NCBI GenBank assembly: GCA_008694505.1
Contig: VZDJ01007747.1
Location: 36,021,978 to 36,085,977 of the forward strand
Reading direction: 5' to 3'
Source of the DNA: Cyanoderma ruficeps
Lineage: Eukaryota; Chordata; Aves; Passeriformes; Timaliidae
Length of the DNA: 64,000 nt
Shown here: piece by piece, positions 24,560 to 37,200 of the stretch
How the letters are laid out: each line of letters opens with the position of its first letter
Numbering within the stretch: the first letter of the stretch is position 1
Program-made: the position numbers and the translations under genes
The notes under the pieces: generated by a model
What the model was told of the DNA's origin: nothing
What the model saw: the letters and a program-made list of their open reading frames with translations, nothing else
Database searches by the model: none

Positions 24560-27500
24560 ATCTGTTAGTACTGAGTTTTTCCAGGTTCAGGCTTTAATAG
24601 AGTTGAAGTTTGGGTCCTATCTAGCCTTTAGTCCTATGTAGAGCTAAACCATATAATATTGTAATATGATAAACATGACATTATTTTATCTTGTGATTTT
24701 TTAAAATTTAATCTTATCTGCTTGCAAAAATAAATCCTTTTTTTTACTGTGAGCTCTGTTAATTGATCTCATATTTTTATACAGTAGCTTCTGCTTCCTA
24801 ATATTTCACTAGAGTTGGTTTGGAGGCAAATTAAATCTACCTTTTTTGCAGCAGTTTTCCTTGTTAGTTAATCATCTTTGATTGTCTGAATTGTCTGAAT
24901 GCTGCTTTTTGCACTAAATGTTTAGTTCATTTAATTTCTTATTAGAAAAGCATTTTCTGTAACGGGATTGGCATTTATTTCAACAGTACAAAAATGTTCT
25001 GTATCATTATCAAAGTAACCACCTGGAGTGCTGTAAGTAATGCACATACATGGAACGAAACTGCACTTTGTTACAGATTTTCAACTGCAAAGTACCTGCA
25101 TGTCAATTTAAAATAACTTTGAACTTCAGTAGTGTTTCTCAAGATTTATACATGTGCAATTGAGAACAACATGCAGCTTCATGTATAAATCTAATAATGC
25201 AGCAGTATTGCAGGAGAAGTAAATCTAAACTTTATTGCTGTCTAATAAATTATCTGGTAAGCACTATAATTAAACTACAAACCAGTTCATTAGTTGCAAC
25301 GACATCACTAAATTGGTTCTAATAGAAGCTGTGTAGTTTCAGAATGTGAGTGTCTGATTGTGAATATTATTGCTGTGACAGCAACAGTTAATTCAAATAA
25401 TGATGGAACTTTAATGAATGAGGTTGTGTGACAGAATTAGCAAGAGCAGATTTGCTGAATAATTGGTTCTTTCTTGGTACAGTAAGTCATTGATTTCTAT
25501 TCTCTTCCCTTCTTCCTCTTTCAGTTGTTGTCATCAATCTGGTCATATGTGCACAATGTTCTGAGACCTCAGCTACAGCTGCAGCAGCAGTCTGGCACCC
25601 AGCAGAACAGACAGCCCTGGCAGAAGAAATGCCAGAGCAGATCCAGCACCAAGCCCGCAGGCGTGTGGTCCCAGGGGCACAGGTTGTGAAAGAAAGGGAG
25701 GGAGAGCTCTCAGTGGTGAGGAGCAAACCCCTGCTCTGCTGCGGCCAGAGCTGGGACAACAGGGGGCTTTCTGCTGCAAAGCTCTTCTACCTGTTCCCCA
25801 TTGTTTTAAGAAATGAAGTTGCAGCCTAGCGTGGTGCTTTCCAAGTGTAAAGTGATGTGTCTGCACTGCAAATCTGATGTATTTGTTTTCTTCGTTTGCT
25901 TTTCCTTAATTTGATCTGTCGCTGTTTTGCTTACAGATCAAACCCATTGTCCTTTTCTCTTACAGTGTGGACACTCACTCATCCATTTATATACACGAGC
26001 CATGGCAGGGTGTGTGCTTGCACAGGAGCTCAAGGATGTACACATCTATACAAAGCACATGCTACAGTGTTTGCAAAGCTATAATGTCACAGTTTCCCAG
26101 CAAATGCTTTCTGGGTGGGTAGCATCATCTAGGATGTGATCCTGTTTAATACATTTTTTTTTTAATAGCACCAGACTATGGCTTGTACTGCCAGATTTGA
26201 ATTGAAAGTAGTTACTGTAATAGCCATATTAAGGAGAAATAAAAAATATGAACTAAACCACTGGAGGCAGTTGGTTAAGATGTAGCTTGATAGGCAGGTG
26301 TCCAAGGATCAGATGTAGCTCTAGACTATCTATTAGAATAAGTCAATTTTCTTGTACATTTCATTTTTTCTTAACATTTCTCAGAAAGTTTAGATTTGGA
26401 GCTATATTTAGTCCCTCAAGGGGCCTGCTTTGATTTTGTTTTCACATGCTGAAAGCTTTGATTGGACCTGCGTGTTAACTTGCCATCACTTCAAGGAAGT
26501 GTTACATAGATTCATCAGTACTCCTTTTCCCGTGCCCTGACTCCCTGACGTGTTCTGCAGCAGGCATGTGGAATGACAGCTCCCTGCTGCTGATGCCACT
26601 GCAGCCTGTGCACTCCTCTCACGCACAGAGTCTGGGTTTTAGTGCCATATAACTGCATTTAAGTGTTCAGAAATTTGGGACATCTGCTTTGCTTACTCTG
26701 ACAGTGCCGAAACAAGGCTCCTAAATAATTTGTAAAAGTAACATTTTCTGTAGGTCTTCACACACTGGAGTGACAGGTACAGGCTGTACAGGCACAAAGA
26801 AAGCTGTTCCTTTTCTATGTGCTCTGTCATATCCTCACCAATATGGTATATTCTGGAATCACAGATGATTCCACATGGATTCTAGAATTCCTTTAATTTT
26901 GGGTTAACCTTTCAGGTTTTAATTTCGTAGAATAATGAAATACTGACCCAAACAAGGGATATAAGTGTCCACAGAGCTGGAGGAGAGATAGAAATGATTC
27001 AAGTAATACACACATTTTGGTTCCTCTAGCATGCAAAATTTTTATTGGATTCTGGAGAGTTGAGAAAGTCAGGCTTTTTAATCTGCTGTCTGTAGGATTC
27101 TTGCAGATGCTTTGCAAATACTTCTGTACTCCAAGAACTCTGGACTGATCTTCTGCCAAAATCCAGGAGGTGTTCTCCTGCTTTTTCTGATAAAGCAGGC
27201 AGTCTTTGTTTGGTATCCTGTCAACCAGGCTCTAGAGTAGCATAATGAAATACGTGCTGCTGTATTATAATCTTAGTGATTGCATAACATGTAAAATAAT
27301 TTTTCAAATGGTGAACTCAGTTACAGTTCATCATTATGGTCCCTAAAGATGTAGGATTAGGTACAACAGAGTAAAAGCTCAAAACCTTCTTTAAATATTA
27401 CAAAATTGGAAGACTTTCTAAATCTGTAACTTTATGCCTTGATTCTGCAAATTATTGGGCCTGTATTATTTATATTGTGTGCAGACATCTGTAATTTTTC

Positions 27501-27945
27501 TTTTCCAGCTGAGTAAGGTTTTTAAATGACAATGATTTTTGTCTTGTAATAATTAGTAATATACCAAAGGCAATCTGACATTTACCCTTTGGCAGCATTT
27601 GGATGCTACTACAGAGCTTCAGCTTTTGACCCTTGCTGTTTAAACAGGTGCTCAATAGAAAACAGTTTTCATCTACTTCCTTATGGACCTTTTCTTACCA
27701 GTGCTCACTGCAGCATCCTGTTGAGGAGTGCTGCCAGGAACCACTGACACTGTATTTTGATAGTTTACATACAAGCATTAGACTTTGGATCTTCATACCA
27801 AAATCTCCTCATATTTCTAGTTTTGCAGCTATTTAAAGAAATGAGCAGATGTTCCCATTTCTTTTGAAGGTCATGGATTTGCCTACATATTCTCTAAATT
27901 TAGTCTTTTCCTTCTGGAACAGTAATAGATGTAAATTCACTAACA
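24560..27945. other. Non-coding unique sequence, with a candidate conserved block
   Basis: No gene is recognised. At about 25000-25450 the DNA is AT-rich but not simple, free of recognisable transposons and dense in ATTA/TAAT-type motifs, the usual look of conserved non-coding DNA. A GC-richer patch at about 25555-25790 has short frames on both strands without known domains. Confidence 0.45.
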
Positions 27946-27949
27946 AAAA

Positions 27950-28272
27950 GATACCTGAAGAAGGTTGTGGCCAGGTGGGGATTGGTCCCTTTTCCCAGGC
28001 AGCAAGTGAGAGAACAAGAGGAAACAGCCTCAAATTGCACAAGGGAGGTTTAGGTTAGATACTAGGAAAAGCTTTTTTATGAAAGGGTCGTCAAGCATTG
28101 GGACAGGGAGTCCAAAGAAGTGGTGAAATCATTGTCCCTGGAGGGATTTAAAAAACATGCACAATTGGTGCTTTGGGACACAGTTTAGTGGTGTTTTGGC
28201 ACCTGGATTAATTGTTAGACTTGATAATATTAAAGGTCTTTTCCAACGTAAATGATTTTGTGATTCTATGAA
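27950..28272 (+). mobile_element. CR1 LINE 3' end (5'-truncated)
   Basis: The sequence begins within the last part of ORF2 ('TACCTGAAGAAGGTTGTGG', encoding a remnant of the YLKGGC-type motif). Peptide segments 'GPFSQAASERTRGNSLKLHK' then match the CR1 ORF2 C-terminus before a frameshift and stop. The 3' UTR-like part ends with 'GGTCTTTTCCAACGTAAATG', 'ATTTTGTGATTCTATGA', the avian CR1 tail. Only the final 320 bp remain, so it cannot mobilise itself. It is less decayed than the copy near 1.3 kb. Confidence 0.92.
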
Positions 28273-28274
28273 AT

Positions 28275-30550
28275 CATGAAATGGCATGTTATATACAAAC
28301 TTTATAGCAATTCACTAACAGGCAGTGCCTGAAGGATGTTTAAATTTAATTCAACATTTCCTTGCTAGATTACCTTTCATCTCCTATATCAGTAAAATGA
28401 AGGTTTACTTATAAAGTTGTATATAAAATAATATAATATAAAAATAATGTATATAGTTGCTGTTTGACTCTTTGGTAAGTTGCTGTTTGACTCTTTTTAT
28501 TATCATTGGTAATCCTTAAAGATCCAAAAAGCTATGTGGAACAGGTATTTTAGAGCTCTACTATCCAACATGCTCCAAGTATAGTCTAAAATTTACTTTA
28601 TTTAAGAATGGGTAAAAAGACACAGATGTGTTTAAATGGATTCACAGTCTTCCATGCACAACTGTTCATTTCTTTAAAAACAGTTACATCAGTTTAATTT
28701 GCATTTGAATGTTTACTTACGGAAATTAAACCAGAGTCAGATATATTTTTGAAGGGCAACTGCATGGTGTTAAATGATGCAGTTTGAAATTACATTGTAT
28801 ATGGTACAGACACAACTGAGTATGGAATGACTAATTGGAAGTTAAATTGATTTAAACCACCTCTAGAGATGCTTCATATAAGTTTCCACACAGAATGGTT
28901 GGCAAGTGGTAGCTTCTTAAGTGATTGTAACTCCATGACTCTCAGCAACTGCTGGTATCTTCAGGAGAAACCTAGGGCTCAGACTTGTATTCAGTTTATT
29001 AAAGCTTAATAAATGACCTTGCATCAGCTGAGGTACAGCAGTGAAAGCCCAGCAACATAATCTACCTTAAATCTCAGTGTAAGAGGTTTGAGCTCCGTGG
29101 GATTACCTGGCAGTGGGCTGGGAGAATGCATAAGGATATCAGAGTTGTGGTAACGTGAATTTGAGATGATAATGGAGTATGTTGGGATAAGTGTTTGTGT
29201 TTTTCCTGGTGCATTAAAATACCTCATTGGATTACAGCCACCAGTATGTAAATGAAGCATCTGTAGTAAGGTTCTTCCAGGGGTACTGCCCAAGGTCTGT
29301 AAATTAATTGCATAGGTATTTATTAGAATTTTCTTTGCAAATTCCAATAAGCTTGTGTTTAGATGTTTAAATTATATGCCTTACTCTTTAAATTATATGC
29401 TCAAAAATCATGAGCTTTGAAATCACTGCAAATTGCTAAGGGTTCAGCACTTTTAAAAACAAGCCATGTGTTTAGGCTCTTGATAAAATAGGTGGGCCTG
29501 GCTTGAGGACCCTCAGGATATGATTCATAGTCTATGACATTAATAAGAAACCTTCAATTTATCTTAAAGATATTAACTCAATCTGTAATTGATTCTGAGC
29601 TATTATTGCATATTTAAAAATAATTTATTTTGAAGACTATCTCATTCTGCAATGGATGGACTCCTAGAGAGGTATTCACATGCAGTGATCACATCTGTGT
29701 AGCTGCACAATACAAACCAGTGACTTGGCTTAGAAGGAATTGTTCAGGGACTGAAGTCTGTACAATACAGGTCACCAGGTGAAAAGGCAGACTCTGTGTA
29801 ATTGGTAGTGGTTTTGTTATTCACAGGTGTAATGTATCCTCTGAATTGTTCTAAAAGATAAAAGATGTTGAAAGCCAATATTTTGTCTTGGGTTCCTCTC
29901 TGCAAGGTGAAACAATGCTCCAAGCTCACCTGCTTCCCAGGAATGTCAAAAAGGAGTCTGAAGTATGTTCCTTCACTAGTGCTTGATTTGAAAAAGGAAA
30001 AGAAATCAGGATGTCAGAACTGTGGGCATTGTCCCATTGACTTGAATCCATTTCAGTAAATACAACCCAAGCTGCTGTAGAGTACTGGTGTTTTCTCCAT
30101 TGGATGGGTGGTGGGAAGTAGGCATTAAGACCTGAGTATAATTCTTCTTGCACAAGCATTTATCTTGCCCTACAAAGATGTGGCAGTGATGCTGCAGGAG
30201 CCAAACCCAAACCTCTTCTGTTGAGCACCCTTCAAGTGGGTTCAGAGGGTCATGATTGGGCATGCTGGACCTGCTAGCCCAAGGATGGCAGGCTGTCACT
30301 GTCATCTCTGTCCATCTGGATCTCTGGTGTCCTGTGTGATTGGGGAAGCAAGTAAGTAGAAATCTAAAGGATTTTTTTGAGGCTTCAATAATTTAGGACA
30401 ACACTCAGGTTTTTTGTTTCTTTGATTAAACTTCTTCCCAAGTTTAAGTACTATGGGTTTTAAAATTGATATATAAAATCAAGATGAAGTAGTAAGCTGG
30501 AATGATATTTTTTGGAAAATTAACCAAGTTAGAATCTTACTGTCATCTAC
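28275..30550. other. Non-coding unique sequence
   Basis: No gene is recognised. It includes a short tandem duplication at 28456-28496. A 107-codon minus-strand frame at 29024-29347 shows no known domain. A CCCATTGACTTGAATCCA motif sits at 30033-30050 (see findings). Confidence 0.55.
28456..28496. repeat. Tandem duplication, about 22-bp unit
   Basis: GTTGCTGTTTGACTCTTT occurs twice head to tail, separated by GGTAA. The copies are identical over 18 bases, which indicates a fairly recent local duplication. Confidence 0.8.
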
Positions 30551-30559
30551 TACAATATT

Positions 30560-30845
30560 TTTTATTAATGCATTTAAATTTTCAAATGGGATATGATCGA
30601 TTAATGAGATTTGCATTTGATGCAAATTTCAATTCACTATTACTGTCATCACATTCAGGTACATTGTAAAAACATTTGTGTACTGAGCTAACTCTGCTAT
30701 GGAATGCATTAATGAGCATGCAAAGTTGAGAGGAGTCTTGCAATGAGTCAGAATTGTGTATTTAATATTGAAAGATTTCTGTGATACTGCAGTGATCTGT
30801 AAACACTGAGCTTGAAACAGTAGCTCATTAATGCAAACCATGCTG
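30560..30845. promoter_or_regulatory. Candidate regulatory block with octamer sites
   Basis: This 285-bp block carries a perfect inverted pair of POU octamers: ATTTGCAT at 30609-30616 and ATGCAAAT at 30620-30627, separated by TTG. Octamer-like ATGCAAAG (30718-30725) and ATGCAAAC (30831-30838) lie nearby, along with several ATTAAT/TAATGA homeodomain-type cores. The sequence is free of recognisable transposons. POU-family factors such as OCT1 bind the octamer, and dimers bind paired sites. Whether this is an enhancer is inference from motif content only. Confidence 0.4.
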
Positions 30846-30849
30846 TCTT

Positions 30850-33800
30850 ATGAACAACAGTTTAGATAACAACCCCAGACTGGATAAAGAATAGGTTTTG
30901 ATTTCATTCTTTATTTTTTTCCAGATTTCACTTTCTTCCATTAATTATTGAGCAGAAATATTAGACTGCAAAGACGTCATTGTTTTCTTCACCTTTTCCA
31001 GAGCTGAATATAATCTCAGGAAAAGAAATCCACATAAACAATATTACACATTGCTTATTCTGAGGTTAAAAAATACAAGATGGCAGAATATTAAAGACCT
31101 AGTAGTTTCTTATCAATCCCTTACTCAGTTTTTGTTCTCTTTTCAGTTATACAAGTAATTTTTACTTGAGGAGCCTCCATATGTATTTCACTTCTAACTC
31201 ACATCTCTGGCCTTTCTTTAGAAGACAAAAATGTGCTTGCATTTTTTCTGTTGTAACCAGTTTTTCTCCTCTTTCAAGGTATATGTTTTACATTAGCACT
31301 ACAATCTGTAGGAGAAAGGGTCCAAGACACTACCTGAAAGCACAGGTTTAAGGGTATGTGCTGCAAAAATCATTGTGTGACTGTCTGTTGATAGGCAGTC
31401 TCTGTCATCCTTCCAAAAGGCTGATGGATATTATTTGATATTAAATTGAGGTAGGAGAAAACCCCATGTAAGTGTTTGTACTGGATGTGTAAAAGGAACC
31501 CTTTCAGGACCCCACCTGTGAATAAGTGTCAGCAATGGAAAGAGAAATAGGATGCTCCTGCTCCTGATGTGTTTCCTATGACTGCTTATTGTCCTAGTTT
31601 TTCAGCAGCAAACTAGTGGTTGGAAGCTGTTCAGTGACACTGTACAGTGCTGTGGCTCTCCTGATGAGCCCTTCCCAATGTTATCCAGGTATGAAAAAGC
31701 CTTTGAACACTTTCATAGATGTGGCTGAGTGTGACCTTTTCTGGTAATCCTTTTCCGTGTTTTCTTACTCAGAAAGAGGGGCAGCTGCCTCTTTTCTAGA
31801 AGCCAAGATCTGAAAGTGGGTAGCTTTAGTAGCTGTTTTTCATCATTCTGCTTGGAGGAAGAGGTCAGGCCACTTCACAATGATGAAGACTGATGTATCA
31901 CGAATAGGGTCAGAAGCAGAATTTGCTTTATTCTCCTAGAATTACATTAACTCTTAAAGAGCTAGATTTTGCTCCAACTTGCATTCTGTAGGCAATATCT
32001 TCACTAACTTTTGTGGAATAGTTTACAGATAAAACATCTACTGTCAAATTGAACAGATCATGTAAATCACTGCTTATATAAATCTGTTTCTTCTCACCTA
32101 TCATCACTTTGTGAACAACTGTCTTGCATTTTCCTGCTTCAGAGCTTTAGTTTTCTCTTCAGTCTGCTTTAGTCACTAAGTTGCATAAAATGTCCTTCTT
32201 GTAGCCAAGGTAGGAATTATCATAAAATTCCAGTGCATAAAGTTTCCTACATTGCATAATGTGTCCATTTATATTGGCAAATTCAGTTGTGTGAAATACA
32301 TGGCATGGAGTCTGTTGTAAATCTGTCACTGATGAGAGTTTTTTCAGCAGGTCCCTGTTTTTTCAACAGGGAGAAGTTGGCAAGGTCAGGATCACATAAT
32401 GACCATGGTGGACTGAATGCTTGGCTGAACCTGGATTTTGCTAAGAATTGTCATTTCAGAACTGCCATATGATAGCTGAGCAGTGACCTATCTTATTGCT
32501 GAGTTTTTTTCAAGTCCTTCTGAAGCCAGTGCCTTGAAGAGATGTGTCCTATAATGCCCGTGTGCAAGACCAGGTTGAAACATATTGCTGCTCTAAATAC
32601 AGAAAGGCTGATGTTGGTACAGCTTTCTGTACCAGTGCCATGGCTGTTGAGACATTTTTGGTCTTTAATGTTGTTAAAGTGTCATGTTTAATAAAAGTAA
32701 CTACTTCTGTTCTGATTTAATATCTTGACCCAGATCTGACAATCTCGGAATCGTCTATCACACAGGAGTTTCCTTGTTCCTCCTCTTGACAGGTTGTGCT
32801 TTTGTTTCAGACAGACTTGATCTCTCCTCTGATGCAAATGCACAGCCACTTTCCAGACAGTATCTTGTGAAAAAGATTTATTAATTCCAAAAGTCCCTTT
32901 CCTTAGTGACCCTCTTAGCCAATTTGTACTAGCCCCATCTTTCTTATCCATTTCCTTCTGGAAAGGTTCATAAACTAACAGTGTAGTTAACAGTGAATTG
33001 ACAATGAATAGAAAGGTGAGTCCATGCAGGTCCAGAAGGTCCTAAGAGTGGCACAGTGTTCTTGTTGCAAAGATTTTGTTGTTGAAATCCAGTAAATGAA
33101 ACTGGAGCTTTCAAACTGAATGTGGCTCTTACTTAGAACAGTTTAATCTTTTGTTTCCTCTAATAGGATAGCAAAAGAGAATTGAAAGCTTGCTTGTCAT
33201 GATCATACTCAGTTCATAATGAACCACAATGCAGCAAATTTTAGGGATCCATCTGAGGTGGTAATTTTCATGACTTCTGATCATGTTTTTATTGGAGATT
33301 CTCTCCCAAGGATTCAGAAATTGTTCTTAATCCCTATATATGTAGGATTATGTTTTCAAAACCGTCAATATAGTCTGCTCCCATTGGATGCAGTCAAGGG
33401 CAGTTTTACTTCTGACTTCAGTGACAGAATTAGTGCCTACTCTACATGCTTTTAACAGCCAAGTTTCCTAGTAGTTTTAAATTTGGATGTACTTATCCAT
33501 GACAATTGTACTTTGCTTAATAAAATTCCTTCTGGACTTGGTTCTTGACCATATCCCATGACTAGTATAACCTTGCTAATAAGGAATTATAAACTTGTAG
33601 GTGGTTTAATCTGACCTAACTCTCCATGGTAGTGCCTTTATACTCTCACTGTTACTATTTGATAACCATTTTGTCTTCCATGAGTAAAGACTCTTTGGAA
33701 CATTTCAAAGGAAATAGGAATGGAAATATAAGATCTTATAGGAAATTCAGTGGCAAGGGATTTGAAAAAGGTTTCTTCTTGAACATCCCATTATCCAAAG

Positions 33801-34170
33801 AATATGTGAAGGGAATAGTTATGGTACCATGAGGCTTCATATAAGAGTAATTGATTGGAAGGTAGTATTTTAATGTTGAGATTAGTGCTCTATAAGAGAC
33901 TTAACTGAGAATTGCCTTGCATTGAATAAATCAGTAGGTGAGATCATCGTTTAGGTGGTCACTGAAATGACAGGGAATATCTGTCTGTTTCCTTGTTATT
34001 CTCTCCTTCATCCTCTGCCATTCTTTTCCTCTAGGTCTTCCCATTCAAGTTCACCATGCAGAACAGCTGCCCTGGGCCAGCTCCTGCTGAGCCAGGCTGA
34101 TGGGAGAGCACAGATTTTTGTTGTTTTTCTGTGCTAAGTTGTGGGTGGGTGTTGCACATAATAAACCCAG
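30850..34170. other. Non-coding unique sequence
   Basis: No gene is recognised. A perfect 8-bp-stem hairpin lies at 32615-32634, and a degenerate palindrome-like 'GCTCCCATTGGATGCAGTCA' region at 33377-33430. Several open frames of 60-90 codons have no known domains. Confidence 0.55.
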
Positions 34171-34250
34171 ACANCAAAAAAAAAAAAAAAAAAAAAAAAG
34201 AAAACCAAAAAAGAAAAACAAAAGAAAAAAAGAAAGTACTAAAACTAAAG
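34160..34250 (+). repeat. AATAAA plus poly-A tract, possible retroposed 3' end
   Basis: AATAAA at 34160-34165 is followed ten bases later by a run of 24 A residues (34176-34199), and then by A-rich DNA with G and C interruptions to about 34250. This is how the 3' end of a reverse-transcribed, polyadenylated RNA looks after insertion. The upstream sequence (about 34000-34160) matches no gene I recognise, and I could not define target-site duplications. An N at 34174 abuts the run, so its length is uncertain. A chance A-rich microsatellite beside an AATAAA is the alternative. Confidence 0.5.
34174..34174. other. Unresolved base (N) beside poly-A
   Basis: Single N two bases before a 24-A run. 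Confidence 0.9.
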
Positions 34251-34254
34251 CAGA

Positions 34255-37200
34255 GCCTGAGCCCTTTTGGGGAGGGTGGGATGGTGTTCTGGGAAAATGC
34301 AATTGCTGTGTAATCCATCTGTGCCGGCATCTGAGAGGAACGGTTATTAGAGCAGGACCCAGAGCATCACACCTGCAGTCCAGTCTCTGTGGGATCAGTA
34401 ATTACATGTTAATTAACAAGTCTGGAATGAGTGAGAGTTTGCATGTCAGCAGATAATCTGTATAGTGACTAATAAACTGCAGAATGTTTTCAATTAGCAG
34501 GCTTGAAAAGGAAATCCCAGTGAGTGTTTTGCTTGGTTGGGAAAGGATGGAATGAATGCACTCTGTTGTTAGTTACCCTCCAAATAGGAAAGTGGCAGAT
34601 TTAAAAACTACATCGTAAAGATTAAGATCTGAGAACACAAATGCTTAAGTTACTTGCTACTACTGTGCATTGATGAAATCATACAGAGTAAACTTCAGTG
34701 AAATGAAATTTTTCACTTGATTAAATAAGAGCAAACATGGAAAAAATCCATTCTTGCATAGATTATTTCAAGCTTTAAGGCATAAAACGTATTTTTATTG
34801 CAAGTTTTTTAATGGACTGAAGTAGGGAGAACGCTAGAACCTGTTCACCAGGGAAACAAATGTTGCATTCTTTCTTTGGCCCGAATTCTGGGAATCATTG
34901 GCTATATTCCACCTCTCTTAGGCTTTTCACTGTGATCTCCAGGTGTTAGATTCCCTCCATTATATGTTTACATAGTAATGTAAGGAGAACTTATTTCATG
35001 GTGACCTGGCTTGTCTGTTTTACCTTGACTTTACTTCTGTCCATGTTTGCACTCAGGGTCAGCATTTGAAAAGGCAATTTCCAAAATGTTGGAGCAATTT
35101 TATAATTTTTAAATTATTTTTTCCCCTAGAATGACATTACAAGAGCAGGCAATTTGGGACCCTGCTTTTTAGTTAGCTACAAGTAAGGAGAGATTATACA
35201 AGGGAAGAATGATGGAAAATTTGTTTGGGATTTACAATTTACAGAAGCAAACTATAAAACTTTTGCATTAAGTGCTTCAAGATATGTAGTACAGAAATTT
35301 GAACAACTTTCCAGCACTGCAGATGGATCAGAACCATTCTAATCAACCTGAATTCATTGTTTTTAAGTTAATTCTTGATAAATGAGTTGTATTCAAAATT
35401 AAAGTGAGTCAGAAGATGTATATTGTGATTGCCATGATATATTTAGAATTACTGTTATGAAGATATACTCAAAATATGGATGGTTTTCAGCCTTGTGAAT
35501 ATCCAGAACTACCTGTTGTTGACTCTATGTTGTGGAGGTGCTTTTAATGTCTTGTCCCAGAGAGGATGCTTTTGGGAAAGAAAAGCTGATACAGATCTGC
35601 TTTGTACACTCTTCAACTGCATAGCTCATCTTCAGCTCCTCCCAAGCAGGATTGGAGCTGTGTGGGGCCCTGGCTGGGCTGAGCTACAGAAGCAGGATTA
35701 TAAACTCTACTCCTGTGCTATTGCCACATCATATATCTCTGATAATGGATATTTTGCTGCAAGAGATTTTTTTTAAAATCTTGGAACAAGTGCAGCTTGG
35801 ATATGAATAATGTCAACAGTTGTAGCTTTTCTTCTTAATAATCATCAGTCTTCAGGTTGGCAGTGAACTGTTGGCCTGTCTGAAGTAAAGAGTGTGGAAT
35901 CCCCCTTTACATCCTGGGTGGTACATCTTACTCCATTTAACCACTGAACTAGTTATGTTCAAGGCATCAGTTACCCTTTTTGGACCTTCTGTCACCATCA
36001 ATTTCCCTCCCTCGCCCCCATGCCTCAGATTGTTGCTGCCACTTGTAGGGAAGCAAGGCAAAGGCACATGGGAGGGTGCTAGATCATTTCCACATGCTGA
36101 GATGTAGCAGAGTTGGGCCAGTCACTTGAAAAGTCCAGATGCTGTAAGAAGTTTTCCCCAATTTCTCTTCTGTGTTTTCCTGTAGATCCCTTCCTGACTG
36201 CTACACTGAACCAATACTGGATACGAGAGATCTCGGTACAATCTAAGGCATCTTTTTCTTCATTACCTTTTAATTAATTTGTATGGTTCTCTGTAGCTCC
36301 TGTTAGGAAATCAAACTGGATTTGGCCAAACCCCTTCTGGGCAGGCAGGCAGGTTTTCTGCCATTCCAGATAAATTGTGATTCCTGACTTCATGACTTTT
36401 CAGTTCTTATGGGGGCTTATCAGTGCTCACCTCCATCAAGTGCATGGTGGTAGGTTATCCTAAATTAAATAAATCTAGTTCAAGATCTTCCCCTCCTCCC
36501 TTCCTCTTTCCCCCTCCTTCATTTCCTGTATTTCTGAAGGATACCTGACCTTGTATCTCATTCAGCTTGCAGATTTTTTAGTTTTCTTGTCATGTTAAAT
36601 CCTGGATTGGTTGGAGCACAAGAAATGGGTTGTGTTTTTCACTTTGAAGACAGTGTGCATCTAGAATTATGTCCTCACAGGTAATTGAAGTTGCAGCTGT
36701 TGTAGCAGCCACCTCTTTTCACACTGTCAGGGAAAAGAAGTACTCTGGAAGATTACTAGAACTTCAGCAGTTGGTGTTTCTAACACAGGCAGACCTTCAC
36801 ATGTATTAATGTGACGATTTGTATTTACAAACGTTGAGGTTGAAATTAGAGGTTTCTTTGGATACAAAAAGTTATTGTGGTCATCTTGTGTTGATCCTTT
36901 GGGTTTTCCACCAGTCTGACAGCAGTCCATAATTTACTGCTCAGAATGTTTGTAAAGGGACAGCAAGTTATATTTTTCCTCCCTTACATGACTTGTTCCA
37001 GATCGAATTAATCTAATTTAATTATTTTTAAAGTAATTTCTCTCATAACTTTGGGTACATGTAGAAATTATCAAATTACTTGTGACTCCTCTTAGAAGTT
37101 TGCACTTTGACAGGTTATACTATACAAAATGCTAAAATAAAAATATCAGTGAAACAATAACAGTGGGACAGGACTTTTCAATTGCTATGAAATAAAACCA

